DNA of 64,000 nt from assembly GCA_943735955.1 (NCBI GenBank), contig OX030965.1:7689806-7753805 (forward strand). Direction: 5' to 3'. Every line of letters starts with the position of its first letter. Positions within the stretch are counted from its first letter, which is position 1. The translations under genes and the position numbers were made by a program. The notes below the pieces were generated by a model. It saw only the letters and a list, made by a program, of their open reading frames with translations. It was not told where the DNA came from and made no database searches. This document shows positions 36,694 through 49,500 of the stretch, in pieces. This stretch comes from Piscicola geometra. Its lineage: Eukaryota; Annelida; Clitellata; Hirudinida; Piscicolidae.

Positions 36694-39600
36694 ATGGATT
36701 CGGTTTTCTTCGAATTTGTTCCTGTTCACGAGGAGAATGACAACGTCGACAAGAAGAACAGCAACGTCGACCAGTGTGGACAGAACACCCCTTTCGCACC
36801 GAGCAAGAGGCCCAATGAAACGTCTGATCGACAATTCTGCCAACAAAAACCTTTCAATGAAACTTCAAAGCACATTTTTAATACTGGTGATGATAATGAT
36901 CTAATCACTATCAAGAACGACATTCTCTATTATAAAACTAAAAACACAACCCCAATGAACTTTTTTGAAAAACACACTAAAGAAAGAAGTGAGAACCTAT
37001 TTAAAGACTCAGCAAATCTGTTTAGTGCATCCTTTCAGAATCATATAAATCTCAAGTAACCATCATCAGTTGCATCTCTTCCACCCCCTCACCCTCCAGT
37101 CATAGTGCTGACCTCTCATGGAGACAAGGAGCACAACATCGTAAGGCTGGAACGAGTGCCGTGTGCTGCTTCATCCCTCCGTGGTCAGTACTCGTCTCAG
37201 AAACAACTCCATCTCACTATGGCGGGTTTATTCATTTCCAAAAGTTTTTTTATTAATGCGCAGATTCATCGACAAACTGCTTAGAGTACGAAGGAAAGGC
37301 GGGAGTCTTCCAGGGTGTCATGGTCGTCAATGGAAACAAAAGTAACTCAGCCTCCCAACTCGCATTTCATTCAGAATCCATTAAGAATACTTCTTAGTAC
37401 CCCCCCCCCCCTCCACCCCACTGTCTCACACCCCCCCCCCCCCCACTGTCTCACACCCCCTCCCCACTGTCCTACACCCTCCCCCCCCTCCACACCCTCC
37501 CCCCCCCTCCACACCCTCCCCCCCCCCTCCACACCCTCCCCCCCCCCCTCCACACCCTCCCCCCCACTGTCCTACACCCTTCCCCCCTCCACACCCCCCC
37601 CCTATCCCACACCACCTCGCACCAGCGTCACATCCACACACCAACAGAGAGGCTGACGAAGGTGTGCAAACCACACGCACGTGGCACCTTTTATGTTCAC
37701 GCACGAAACAAACACAGTGCTGATGCTGAGATGTCCGTAAAGAAAGTAAGAGTGAGAAGAATTATTGAGGGAATTGTGGTGATGATGATGATGGTGGTGA
37801 TAATAATGGTGGTGGTGATGATGGTGGTGATGATGATGGTGGTGATGATGATAGTAATGATGATGGTGGTGATGATGGTGGTGATGATGATGGTGGTGGT
37901 GGTGATGATGAGGATGGTGATGATGGTGGTGGAGATGATGATGGTGGTGGAGATGTTGGTTGTGGTGATGATGAAGGTGATGATGGTGATGATGATGGTA
38001 GTGATGAAGATGATGAAGGTGGTGATGAAGATAATAAAGGGGGTGAAGGTGATTATGGCGATGTTAGAGTTGATGTTGGAAACTTGAATGATAAAAAAGT
38101 GGATACCAAATAAATGAATATAAAGCTTGAAAACAGTTAAAATGAAAAATAATTTTCTTTAAAAACCCCCGAAATAAAAAACGAGCGTGAGAATCGGGAA
38201 GGAAAGACAAAGCGCTGATAAACACACCGCCCGCAGCGCTTGGCATGCCACAGCGTCTTCGTTAAATAACCACCGCATCAGTCGTCGGCACGCAAAAGCC
38301 TGTCTTTGACCATATTACAGATGATCGATGCAAGCTTCTTGAAGCATTCATCGATCGTTTCGTTTATTAAAACTATTTTGGATCGAGGAGGGAAGTTTCG
38401 TTTGAAACTACCTTTCGGAGGCCCAAGACACTTGCTACAAACTCAATTCTTGATTTTTCCATTTGAACCTCCCTCTTTCGACATTTCCACCTGCAACGCA
38501 TCACTTCCACCTGTAACCCATCACTTCCACCTCCGTCAGGAGAAGCGAACCCTCTCGATGTGGACATACAACGCCGTCGACAGACACCTCCGAGTCTTCC
38601 TGTGTTCCCGCTTCCTCAAACACCTCCTCGAGCCTGAGACCTTCCCTCCAGGTTCCATCACGATTTTTTACTTTTTTTGCTCCCTAAACAATATTTATTT
38701 TTCTACCATCATCATTTCAAACTCTATCACTAACATCACCATTACCACCATCATCATCATCTATATTGCCTTCCTCGTCATCATTTTTACCATCATCATC
38801 ACCACTTCTTTCAAAGACATGTTGGGTTTCATAAAGAAGGTTCTGATGGTGATGAGGGAGGTGGCAGAGATGAGGAGGGTGGAGTTGAAGGTGCAGTTGC
38901 AAGCTGATCCCTCTGCCGAAGCTGCTGTCGAAGTGCCCCTCATCGGTCTCACTAAATCTTTTATTTCTATTACTTTTGTTTTTTCATATTATAAATGCTT
39001 TTTCAAATTCTATTTATAAGTTTAATGCTTGAGCTTAATATGCAGCAAAAAAAACTCTAACTGAAAAAACGACCCTCCCTTCTTCCATGCAAACCCCTCC
39101 ACCCACATAAACCCCCCTCACCCACGCAGAGAACTTCATCACAGTGCTGACGCCTGCCTTGTACGACTACCAGTACCTGCCGGAAGTTCCGGTCAGCCGC
39201 AAGAGACACGTGTGTTTCCGCTTGAAGGCCGCTGCAGACGCACATGTGGCGCTGTCTTATGTGTACGGAGACACCGAGAGGAGGACGTATGAGGTGGTGA
39301 TCGGAGGCAGAGGAAACACGAGCTGTGCCATCCGCTATGGAGGAAGAGGAGAAGTGAAGGTTTGTTAAGCTTGGATGAGGGTTTTCGTTAGACAAAAGTT
39401 GACTTATTAACGAATGAAGGAGCGAGCACAAGCAAACGATTTCACAGGCGGAAAGACGCACTCCCAAAGTCTTGGACGGGGAGAACTACAGAGACTTCTG
39501 GGTGGACTGGCAAGAGGGGGCAGTGAGACTGGGCGCGGGAAGTGAAGGTAGGTCTGATGAAAATGTTTAAAACACCAATTAAACCAGCAATAATTGTATT

Positions 39601-42179
39601 TCCATGATTGAATTATTTGTTAAAAGCTATATAATTTTATCTCGCCATCTCCAGTTGGAAAAGGTTTGTTGGTTCAGTGGCGGGACATTCCAGTCGCAAT
39701 GAGACATGCAGTCAACCTCCTGTCAGTCTCCACGGGCCCTGGATCAACTGGAAAGTGGGAGTTTGTCGAACACATTGGTGAGTCGATTTTCCTTTTTGAG
39801 AGCATTAGATTATTCCATATATTAGGCAGTTAACATCTGAAGAAATATCAAACTGGAAGGGAAAAATGAAAGCCTAAAGACATTCAAACGGGAAGGATTG
39901 AAAGATTTTGACGTTGTAGTGGAAGCAATGGCGACTTGATGGAGTAATTGCTTCCAAATTGCCACAGAGTGGATTTCTGAAGTGACAGCCTGTCTCCCTG
40001 ATTACGCGCATGCATGGACTTCCGTGTGGCCATCATTGCTATCGAATTTATGTGTGTTTTTGAAAGAATCTTCGAGATGAAATTATCGAAGAAGTATTCA
40101 GTCTTTTTTGAGATTTTTTTAATCTGCAAGTAGAAAACACTTAGAATAATAGTAAGAAAAAGGTTGGAACATGGGAGCGACATCTTGTGATTGAAATAAT
40201 CTTTTCAAAACTAATTTCAACCAAACAATCGGTTTAAAGAGTTTATAGTGAAGTCCTGTGAGCCTTTTAGATCAAATCATCCTTTCAAGTGGCAAACGAA
40301 GTGGTGAACGAGAGCAAGAGAGAGAAGAGGAAGAAGTTGCTCAAGAAGATGCTGTGGTTTGGAAAAAAGGAGAAGATCATGCAGAGGTTGGAGGAAGCCT
40401 TTCCAGCTGCTCTTTCCATGTCGGAGTTGTTGAGGTAGGCGGGAAACTTGAAAATTATTTTTTTATCTGTGAGTCAATATATTTTATAATTTTAAAGTAG
40501 CAGTGTTACCGCTTCAACCCGTTTTTCACTTTTCAACTCGCCATCCCTCCACACCAGACTGAGCACTGTAAGCATCAGCAACATGCTAGAAGCAGTGGTC
40601 TTCCTGAAGAAAACTCACGAAGAAGGCAGTGTTCTGGAGGTGGAGAAGGGAGTGTGGCTCAGGTCACCCTTCCATCCTTCTGACCCTCACCGTGGTTGGT
40701 TTCTATAAATCTCCAACTTTTATTTCCACCACGATCATATGAAGAGATGTAATTTTACAGAACTTTCAAATCTGGCATTTCACTGCAGGAGTCATAAGAG
40801 GTTCATCATTGCCAGTCTTTCCAGCACACAACACTCCTACAATCGCCATCATCACCTCACTCTTCGTGGAAAAGACAGCAGTGGAATCGATGCTTTCAGA
40901 GTCGCAGTTCTTCGCCGTCGAGTCGAAAGAACATAAAAGTTTGATATTTTAAAAACTAATTTTCAACTATAAAAGATATTTTTTAAACTTTTTTTTTGAT
41001 CAATTCTAAGAAATTATAAAAATTGTATCTTCATCATAGTCATAATCAGATTTCTAATAGCATCAAATATATCCGTAATCAATCTGACCACAGCAGTGGG
41101 AGGCTATAGTATAGGAAGGATGGGCGGCAAGGTGGTTGTGGTCACCAAATTGCAGCGCTTTTGTGACAACGTCTTCTCACAACCTTTGCACGCCCACGCA
41201 GTCGAGACTTTGTTGGGTCAGTGTGTATTTTTGAATCTGCAAATCCGATGAATTCCGATGAAGCTTGAATATTACCCTGCTGCTTGAGCCACTCACCGCC
41301 ACCAACAACCACCACAGAACACTTCAAGCAAGTCACGCACGTTTTTGTGGTTGGAGTGGCTGGTGCCGTGCCGCATTTTAGTGACGTCACGAAGCACACT
41401 AGACGCGGTGACGTCATTCTGAGTTGCCCACGTGAGCACGATGGAGCTGTGTACGTGCACTGTCCTTCTGTGGAGGATGACCTTGAGAGGGATGCAAGTG
41501 GAAGGTCAGCCGTCTTCGCCACCTCCTACTGGAACGCTGGAGGTGCAAGCAGACTGCAGCAGGCCATCAAGGCAGTGGTCAGGAGTGACGCAGTGGTGGG
41601 AAAACAGGCTTGGAGGAAGTTAGTAATGACGTTTCAAATGCCCAAAAATTTCTTTTGATTACTTTTTTTAAGTTGAGTTCAGAGTATTTAAATTTTTGCA
41701 AACGTCGAAGGTGTTTAGCGGACGCGAGTGAGAGGTTGTCCATGCACGACCAACGCTTCCTGCGACCTGCCCTCAAGTCAGACAAACTCTTTTGCCAGCT
41801 CAGCAAGCAAGAGGAGGTTTTAGCGGTTGAACACCCAACCGAGTACAACACTCCCAGCAAGCACCTTCACAGCACTGCAACACGGGCCAGTGAAGCAGGC
41901 GTGAGTAGGCTGAAGATGGGCACCATCGGCAGTGGCAGCAGTGTTTCCAGGGACCTCGTGTACCGCAGACTGTTCGCCCAGCAGAACAGCATCAGCGCCT
42001 ATGACATTGGTCTGTCGCACGCGATGGAAGGGCTCTTCAGGAGCAGGATTGGCGCTGAGAACGTCGCCATGGTGCTGGGCGTCAGTGACTACTTGAACGG
42101 AGCTCAAAGCAAGTCGTGGCAACCTTACGCGGGTCTGGCAGCTTCGGCAGTCTGTAGGCAGTTGCTGCAGGTGCTGTAG
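36694..42179 (+). CDS. FAMeT + winged-helix-like + nucleoside phosphorylase (Pfs)-like protein
   Basis: Fifteen exons: 36694-37024, 37100-37183, 37285-37341, 37648-37745, 38540-38651, 38817-38945, 39130-39359, 39448-39547, 39655-39777, 40290-40434, 40558-40694, 40789-40938, 41094-41216, 41318-41584, 41719-42179; 848 residues, all phases matching. Residues 1-270 are unrecognised. About 271-421 form a farnesoic-acid-O-methyltransferase (FAMeT) domain: ENFITVLTPALYDYQYLP, YEVVIGGRGNTSCAIRYGG, YRDFWVDWQEGAVRLGAGS and LLVQWRDIPV. About 430-515 resemble a winged helix (IMQRLEEAFPAALSMSELLR ... GVWLR). About 532-848 match the nucleoside phosphorylase/MTA-SAH nucleosidase fold: TIAIITSLFVEKTAVESML, GGYSIGRMGGKVVVV, VFVVGVAGAVPHF, TRRGDVILSCP and VLGVSDYLNG with a C-terminal SWQPYAGLAASAVCRQLL. 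By-eye alignment keeps Glu543, Glu799 (AMEGLF) and Asp819 as candidate catalytic residues. The exon 1 donor is the least certain. Function unknown. Confidence 0.8.
37395..37610. repeat. Poly-C / CCTCCACACC tract in intron
   Basis: Runs of 6-13 C separated by TCCACACC or ACTGTC(C/T)C between exons 37285-37341 and 37648-37745 of the FAMeT gene. The opposite strand has many G-runs. Confidence 0.9.
37780..38060. repeat. GGTGATGAT minisatellite in FAMeT gene intron
   Basis: GATGATGGTGGT-type purine/T array directly downstream of the exon ending at 37745. The + strand Met/Val frame across it is an artefact. Confidence 0.9.
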
Positions 42180-45100
42180 AGGCTTCTTTGGTTGTTTCCG
42201 ATAAGCTATAATTTTTGTTGCTTCCGGCTTTGCTGCATGCTATCTGGATGATCTAGTTTGCAGTTTGAAGACTCGACGCTGGGAACATTCTTATCTCCGT
42301 CGAAACAACTTCTTCTAGCAGCCAAGTTATTCTCAATTATTGCAAAGAATTACTTTCATTCATTTCTTTTTTCGCCAGTAACATTTCTACTTTTAACGAA
42401 TCTATGGCTTCACAGTCTTCAAGAAATTCTTCTCAATTCCAAACGTCCAAGTGAGGGAAGCCTCAGACCTTGATGAGAGTCACCCAAAAGACATTTTTAT
42501 TATTTTTTCTACATACATAATTTGTTTCCATTTTTAAAATGATATTTTTCTTTCGAAAATCAGTTTTATTACTTTAAAAAAAATTCATTTTAAAAGTTTT
42601 TTATTCGACTTATTCTCGAAAAGAGTAAAACTTTAGTTTCAAATTTAATTGAGTCAATCATACTTTAATGCAGAAGTCTCCGTGTCGCTCCGTCAACTCC
42701 ATGGTTTTAAACTCTAATTTTTAACTCTTTGATTGCGACTGCAGGCATTACACGACATTAAACCCACACGTACAGCGAGTAACATGTGACATCACAATAT
42801 GCCTTCCATCGTCACGTATCAAAGGATTCGTGAAATTTTTTCCTGATGAAATCTGCGCAGAGCTGCATGTTTTGTTATATTAGATTTTTCATTATGTGAA
42901 AAAATCGTGCTTTTAAAATCTTTTAATCTACCTAATATTTCACCTCCGACAAAACTTTTAGGAATTTTAGGAACTTTCTTATCGCGTGCATTTCTTTGGA
43001 GTATTCACATTCCCAATTCTCTCTTCTAAAGATTACTTTTATTTTATAGTTTCCAAATTTTTTCAAAACTTTAAATTTTTGCAAATTCTGGCTTAAAACT
43101 CGTTACCAGTCCAGAAAAACCAAACTTTTTGCCATTGATTGACGCCGGATAAATTTTGAATTTATTGAAGATTCAAAAGAATTTCGGATCAGCGCCACTT
43201 TAGGAACAGTTTCAAGTCGCACATGCACGAACAAAATAACGAAAATATATATTTGTATTCAGGAAGTCACAGCCTGCAACTTACAGTCCCCTATAAACTG
43301 TTTTTGTACACGACTTTCAAGATTTTATCCAGAAGGGTTGACATGATTTGGCACAGGAATGACCACAACCTTCTTTTACATCGCATTCACACCACTATCA
43401 GCACCATTCCACCCTTCCCACACCACTTCCCACCCTCTAACACTTTTCCACTCTCTCAACACCACTCCACCCTATCCACACCACTCCACTTCACCCTCCC
43501 AACACCACTCCATCTATTCATCGAGATTCAGCGACACTCTTCCTCACACGACACTACTTCTGACTGCCACTGCCTTCAACGAATGCGACGGGTTGTTTGC
43601 CGGCGACTGACGTGACAAAGCTCGATGTGCTGATTTTGCGATGAGAGGCCGACCAAACGATGACTTATTGAATAGACTGGAGGAGCAAATAGGGAGGGGA
43701 TGGGAGGAAGGAAGGGTTGTTGGCGAGTGGTGGGAGGAGAAAAGGGTTGTTGGAAGAGGAGAGTGGTTGAGGAACAAGTTGGTGAAGTAAAATCTTTTTG
43801 TAGATTTTTTTTTAAAATTTTGTTGCTGAGGCTGTTGAGTTGGAGTTGAATTGAGGTCTTGATTGTTGTTTTTATAGGGTTTTTGCGAGTGCAGTAGTTG
43901 AAGTTGTTGTTGTTTTAGCTGTTGTTGCTGTTGTTCGTACGTGCAGTAATCTTTATGGGTTTTTAAGCGCTTTACAATTTCATGAAAACATTCGAAAAAT
44001 ATTTATTCATGATAAAAATAATAAAAATTGGAAGCATTAAATGCAATGATGACGAAAGTTAATTTCCTATTTTTCATAAAAATAAAAAATCAAGTATAAA
44101 TCTGCAAAAATAATTTAAACAATATTTATGATAAATAGCAATATGTAATCTTTGGAACTTCTGATGTGCATCTATGAACCAACCAGAAGTAAGATGGAGA
44201 TGATGGGATGGAGATGCGTTGACAGCGCACGTCTGTGTTTGAGTGAGTGAGGAAGGGAGGGTGCTGTATCAAGAAGGCCTAATATGTCATTAATAATGAA
44301 ATAACCTGCTTTATTCACACATAAAAGAACTTTCCCATTACGCAAAAGTTGCTTTTTCAGATAGAGAAAATATTTACATAATGCAATTTTACGACTGCTG
44401 GTTTTTTGCTGGCCGACGAAAGCTCCAGAATGCCAACAACTTTAATGACTTCACCTAAAGCACTCGCCTCTTATGCGGCCAGACATGTGATCACGAATAA
44501 ATTGCTCGCGACTCACACAGCCGAATAAATCTGGCCTATCATTAGAGACTTGATGTCTGCAGTCTGGCAAGACAGAAAAGACCTCACAAACACGCAGTTC
44601 CTAATGACACACTCAACGACGTCTCCATGAAATGACGATATTATTATTTTCATCTCACGGAGAAAAAGTTTCAAGTTTGGAAGGCACCATAGGCGATGAT
44701 GAAGGCTGCATGCGTTCAAAGCGCTCAATTTCCTGTTTATCGCTTTAGAAACTTCCACTTAAAAATGTGGGCTACAAAAATGTGTTGGTTTGTTTCGACA
44801 TATATTTGTGGCTTAAAGTCTTTGAATGAGCGTTCCACGAGGTCGTCTGCACCTTTCACATTTCTTTCTCTTTTTACGAACGCACACTAGGCCGCGTTGA
44901 AAACACAAAAACTTAATTTTTGTAATATTATTAAACGTTCAAATGCCGTTTTGTATGTAAAAAAGCTTTGTATCAATGTAAATAAACGTTTTGTATCAAT
45001 GTAAATAAACGTTTTGTATCAATGTAAATAAACGTTTTGTATCAATGTAAACAAGCGTTTTGTATCAATGTAAACAAGCGTTTTGTATCAATTAAAGCGA

Positions 45101-46521
45101 AATTCGATGTAAAGTGAAGTGTGAAGGCGTGGTACAGGACGGACTGTGTGCAAACACGCAAAGGCAGCCTTGGGGGGGAAGCCAAGCCTCGTAATTCTCT
45201 TTTAAGGTCCATTACGTCTGCATGCGGCCAGTCTGATCTTCAATCCGAACACTTTCCCAAAGTTCATACTCACACATCGCCGAATAGAGCAATGGTTGGA
45301 AAGGCGACAGTATCGGAATTATCATGTGACTGAGCCTCTCGACAATTGCCGACATCTTGCAGATTTGAAATTAAAAGGAGCTTTTGAAAGCTTTTTTGCC
45401 TCTGCTAACAAGCACGTCTGGGTCATTTCAGCGCTGACGGCGTGAAATTCGACGGAGCTTAGCGCTCTCTAGCACGTAGACTTAAGCGAATCAACGAGAA
45501 AAAGACTCGAAAGCTGCGCTGGTTACAAAAAGCAAGCTACGCTCACATCTTTACGCAATTGAAAGCAATAATCCCTTGAAGATCGCCATAAAAAGCACGC
45601 AATTTCGCTTCTCTCACACTGGCCGATAACATTCGGCAGCAATGCAGACGCTAATAACGCTACTTTAAGCCTATCTCGTCGCATATAAGTTGACTTTTCT
45701 ACCGCCAGAGTTATTCCTGACCTCTCAAGACAACACTCCTGAATGACGTAATGCTGCAAATAACGTCACATTCGCAACTATTACCGTGCCATGGCAGCAG
45801 TCGTCCAAGCTAGGAAAGATATTTTTCATCGTGTCGTGGTGGTTGCTGTCACATGGCACGCTTGGAGTTACCTTGAACCCACTCTTCCTCGTCGTTCTCG
45901 GCAGAGTGTTGTTTTCTCGGTGGAATGGTTCCGTCTGGCAGACGGTGGGAAGGTCGTTTGTGGGAAGTGCTCCAGCCTTGAGAGAGCCTGTGTGATGTGC
46001 TGACAAACCTGCGGAGAAGGGGGAAAGTGAAGTCATAATGCATATTCCAGCAATGACGTAACACTCTGATGCTCCGAGGCAGAACTAATTGCGGCTTCAA
46101 GAAGCCGTCAGTTTATGCTGTCAGTCAATGCTAGAATACCTCGAGATCTTGCTTCGTATGCATTAAGAATAACCAATTTGCGAGTTGATTCGACCCTTGA
46201 TGAGGATTAATAGACCTAATCATTGCATTTATCAGACGGCTAATAGATTCAGGAAAGCATCCCTTCGAAGAGTCATTTAGGCCTTAATGTCCGATGCCTC
46301 AATACTCTCCGAATCGAAAAACTAGAGAATCGAATTTTTTGCTTTTTTTGAACTTTTCAAAAGTCATGAGGGTTACTTTTTTTGTTTTTTTTCGTGGTTT
46401 TATTGAATTAAATTTTTTCTTATTTGCGAGTAAAAGACATCGGAAGGTTGAAATCGTAAGCAGCTTTTTTAACTTCTATGTTTTAACTTCTTTTCGGAAA
46501 AAAAGACAATGTAGTGAATTT
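42180..46521. other. Intergenic region, convergent genes
   Basis: About 4.3 kb between the FAMeT/phosphorylase stop and the protocadherin 2 stop. AT-rich. It contains an ACCACTCCACCCT-type repeat at about 43390-43530, a small 23-bp tandem repeat (44950-45095) and no convincing exon. Confidence 0.5.
44950..45095. repeat. 23-bp tandem repeat, about six copies
   Basis: Unit CGTTTTGTATCAATGTAAAT plus AAA; the later copies change AAATAAA to AACAAG. Copies are nearly identical, so the array looks recent. Confidence 0.9.
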
Positions 46522-49500
46522 TTATGAAATGCTCTTACTTCTTTCCACTTTCCAGTTTGCTGCATCTTTCACGGGTGGCTTGACGTCCACGAAAACTACA
46601 CTCTTTTTTTCTTTTAAATCAATTTTATTGTTACCCAAAGATTTGTTGGAAATGTTGGTTCTACTTTCATTTTCTCCTTTTTGGTCCCCCATGAGTCCAT
46701 GCGTTCTTTGAACTTCATGTCCTGCAGACATTTTATTACAACCCATTACGAACTTGTCCTCGTTATAAATGCTGTTTTTTAAGACCTTCCTGCCACACTC
46801 CACAGCGCTGTTGTTGCTTCTTGCCTCCTCACTGACTCCTTTGTGGAAGGAGCTGTGCACATTCACAAGTCTTTCCCTCCTCCCCAGCCTAGCAACTCCC
46901 TCCAGTGAGAACAACCCTTCGACATTGTCTCCAACGTGGTTGAAGTACGTGGTGGAATCGTCACACTCTGAGACGTCCAAGAGAGGCTGGTGTGCTGGTC
47001 TCATGCTCTGAGTGCTGATCACTTTGCCAAACCTTTCGAGCGGAGACGATAGGCTCTTCGTTCGGTCGCAGTCGCAGAAACAGGCGTCTGTCACTCTGGA
47101 GTCGATGGTGTCTTTGAAGTTAACGTTGATGTTGGAAATGGAATCGTCGAGGCGAGGGTGCTTTGAGTCGTTATTGAACCTTGATTTACTTTTTTTCTTC
47201 TTCCCGTTATGTTTTTTGTTTTTCCGATTCTTTTTCACTTCACAACACACTCGAGTGCACATTTTAAACTTTTTCCGACCACAGCACAAACAACATAGTT
47301 GTCGACTGATAGCCTCAAGACCTTCAGCACAACACCCACCCTCCCTCCTTCCTCCCACCTCCTTCCTCTCTCCTCCCACTTGCACTTCTCTCTCCTGCAG
47401 CCTCCTCCTCCTCAAAAAACCCCTTCTTCGCAGCACCTCCAGGCACGCAGCCATCAAGACTCCTGCCACCACAACGAACGCCACCACCAACGCGACGAAT
47501 ATACTGTAAACTCCACTTGACCAAGCACTTTTCTGTGGCTTTCTATCAAACACGTCTTCATTCAACGGAGGCTCGTCGAAGCTTCGTCGGTTGGAGACGT
47601 CGTACAAGTTGAAGGAGGAGGGCATCGAGGGGAAGGGAAGCAGCACCAGTCTCGCCACGCTGCTCTGCGCTGGCTCTCCCTGGTCTGTAGCCGTCACCCA
47701 CACGCTCTGGGGGTCGATGGTAGAAGAAGTGAGTTGGTTAGAAACGCAGATAATGGTGTTCGTTGTAGTGTGAGAGAGCGTTTTAGTGGTTGGTGTGGTG
47801 GTGGTGGCTGAAAAGTTGTAAACCACTTCCACACCGTCCAAATGTCGAAACTCTTTTCGAAACAAGCTAAATTATCGCGGTATTTATTGAAAAAACTTGA
47901 AAGTGTTCAATCATCCTGACAAACGCTTTTTATGACGTCACTTCGTTCTGGAAACTCTTCGAAAACAAAGTGAAAACTTGCGTGATCGAAAATACATGCT
48001 CGCGATGATGCTTCAAAAATGTATCTTAAATTAATTCCTTTTTTTAAAATAGACATTTCCAAAACAAATCATTACGCTTCTAAACGTTCTATTTTGATAC
48101 TGTTGAATGCAGGCAAGTCTCCTACATTATGCTTTCATAAAGGAAACACTTAGCATACATCTCCATAGTTATTGCATTAGCATCTCTGCGAAGAGCACTC
48201 CCATTTATCGCTCGAGAGCTTCCACTGCCCAATTCTGTGACTGCAACTTGAGTTTTTGATAAACAAAGGATAAAGAATCTCCAGAAACTTTGTTCTCTCT
48301 GATAAGATCTTTCTTCAAACTGCCGTGCAATTGTGAATGTTTTATCAGCACTACCCACGCGTCATCGCTAAACTTCCTCTCCCATCATGCCACTCTACCA
48401 TTGTTTCAACTCTACCACCACTACACCACCACTCCACCACCAATCCACCACCACTCCACCACCACTCCACCACCACTCCACCACCACTCCACCACCACTC
48501 CACCACCACTACACCACCACTCCACCACCACTACACCACCACTCCACCACCACTCCACCACCACTCCACCACCACTCCACCACCACTCCACCACCACTAC
48601 ACCACCACTCCACCACCAATCCACCACCACTCCACCACCACTCCACCACCACTCCACCACCACTCCACCACCACTCCACCACCACTCCACCACCACTCCA
48701 CCACCACTCCACCACCACTCCACCACCACTCCACCACCACTCCACCACCACTACACCACCACTCCACCACCACTACACCACCATTTCAACTCCACCACCA
48801 CTCCACCACCATTTCAATTCTACCACCAATCCTCACCGCCAATACAGCGCAAGAATCCACATATAAAGTGAACGAGTGTATTAGAGAGACGTCAGAATAA
48901 TGCCTGAATGGAGCAGGCCTTGCATGCACTCCTCCCAGCAATCATGCATTTGGCACTAGCAGCAGGACTACATCACACTAAGCACCACGTTACTCCAATT
49001 TACGCGCCCCTCGTCGCAAACACGAAACTTCTCGTGGCAGCTCTCTCAAGGATACTCCCAAAAACGCCGCTGATTTGAAGGAACATTTTATATTCGAGAA
49101 ATCTCCACTCATTCAGCGGTCAGGCCCTCATCCATTTGAATCTTTTTAATTGGAAAGAATCATTTCGATTTGTCCGCATCTGGCGAGATCAGCTAAATTG
49201 AAGAGAAACGACCGGATTGTGCCACGAAAATGCTTTTTTATCAATTCATGCAATCGCAAAATGAGAAAAGTAACCTTGGCTGGAATTAAGTGGGGTAGGG
49301 GATTTGCCATAAATTCTCGTAAACGTTCAAAAAAGGCAAAGCTTGTGAGCATTTTACAATTTTTAAAATCATACTTTTGAGGAGCATTCATGCATATTTT
49401 TTGGTATCTATGAATGAAGGAGAAAAGATACTTCATTATTTGAGTCACTGAACCATGAAACTCACCACGAATGCAACCGCCATCAAAATACAGCCCCTTA

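Noticed and set aside
45725..46100. Overlapping 70-100 residue frames on both strands near 45.8-46.1 kb
   Set aside because: Several competing frames of similar length and no recognisable motif; no exon phase links to neighbours.
48290..48900. His/Pro/Thr-rich frames in three + frames
   Set aside because: They come from the CCACCACTC minisatellite; simultaneous openness in several frames marks them as repeats.
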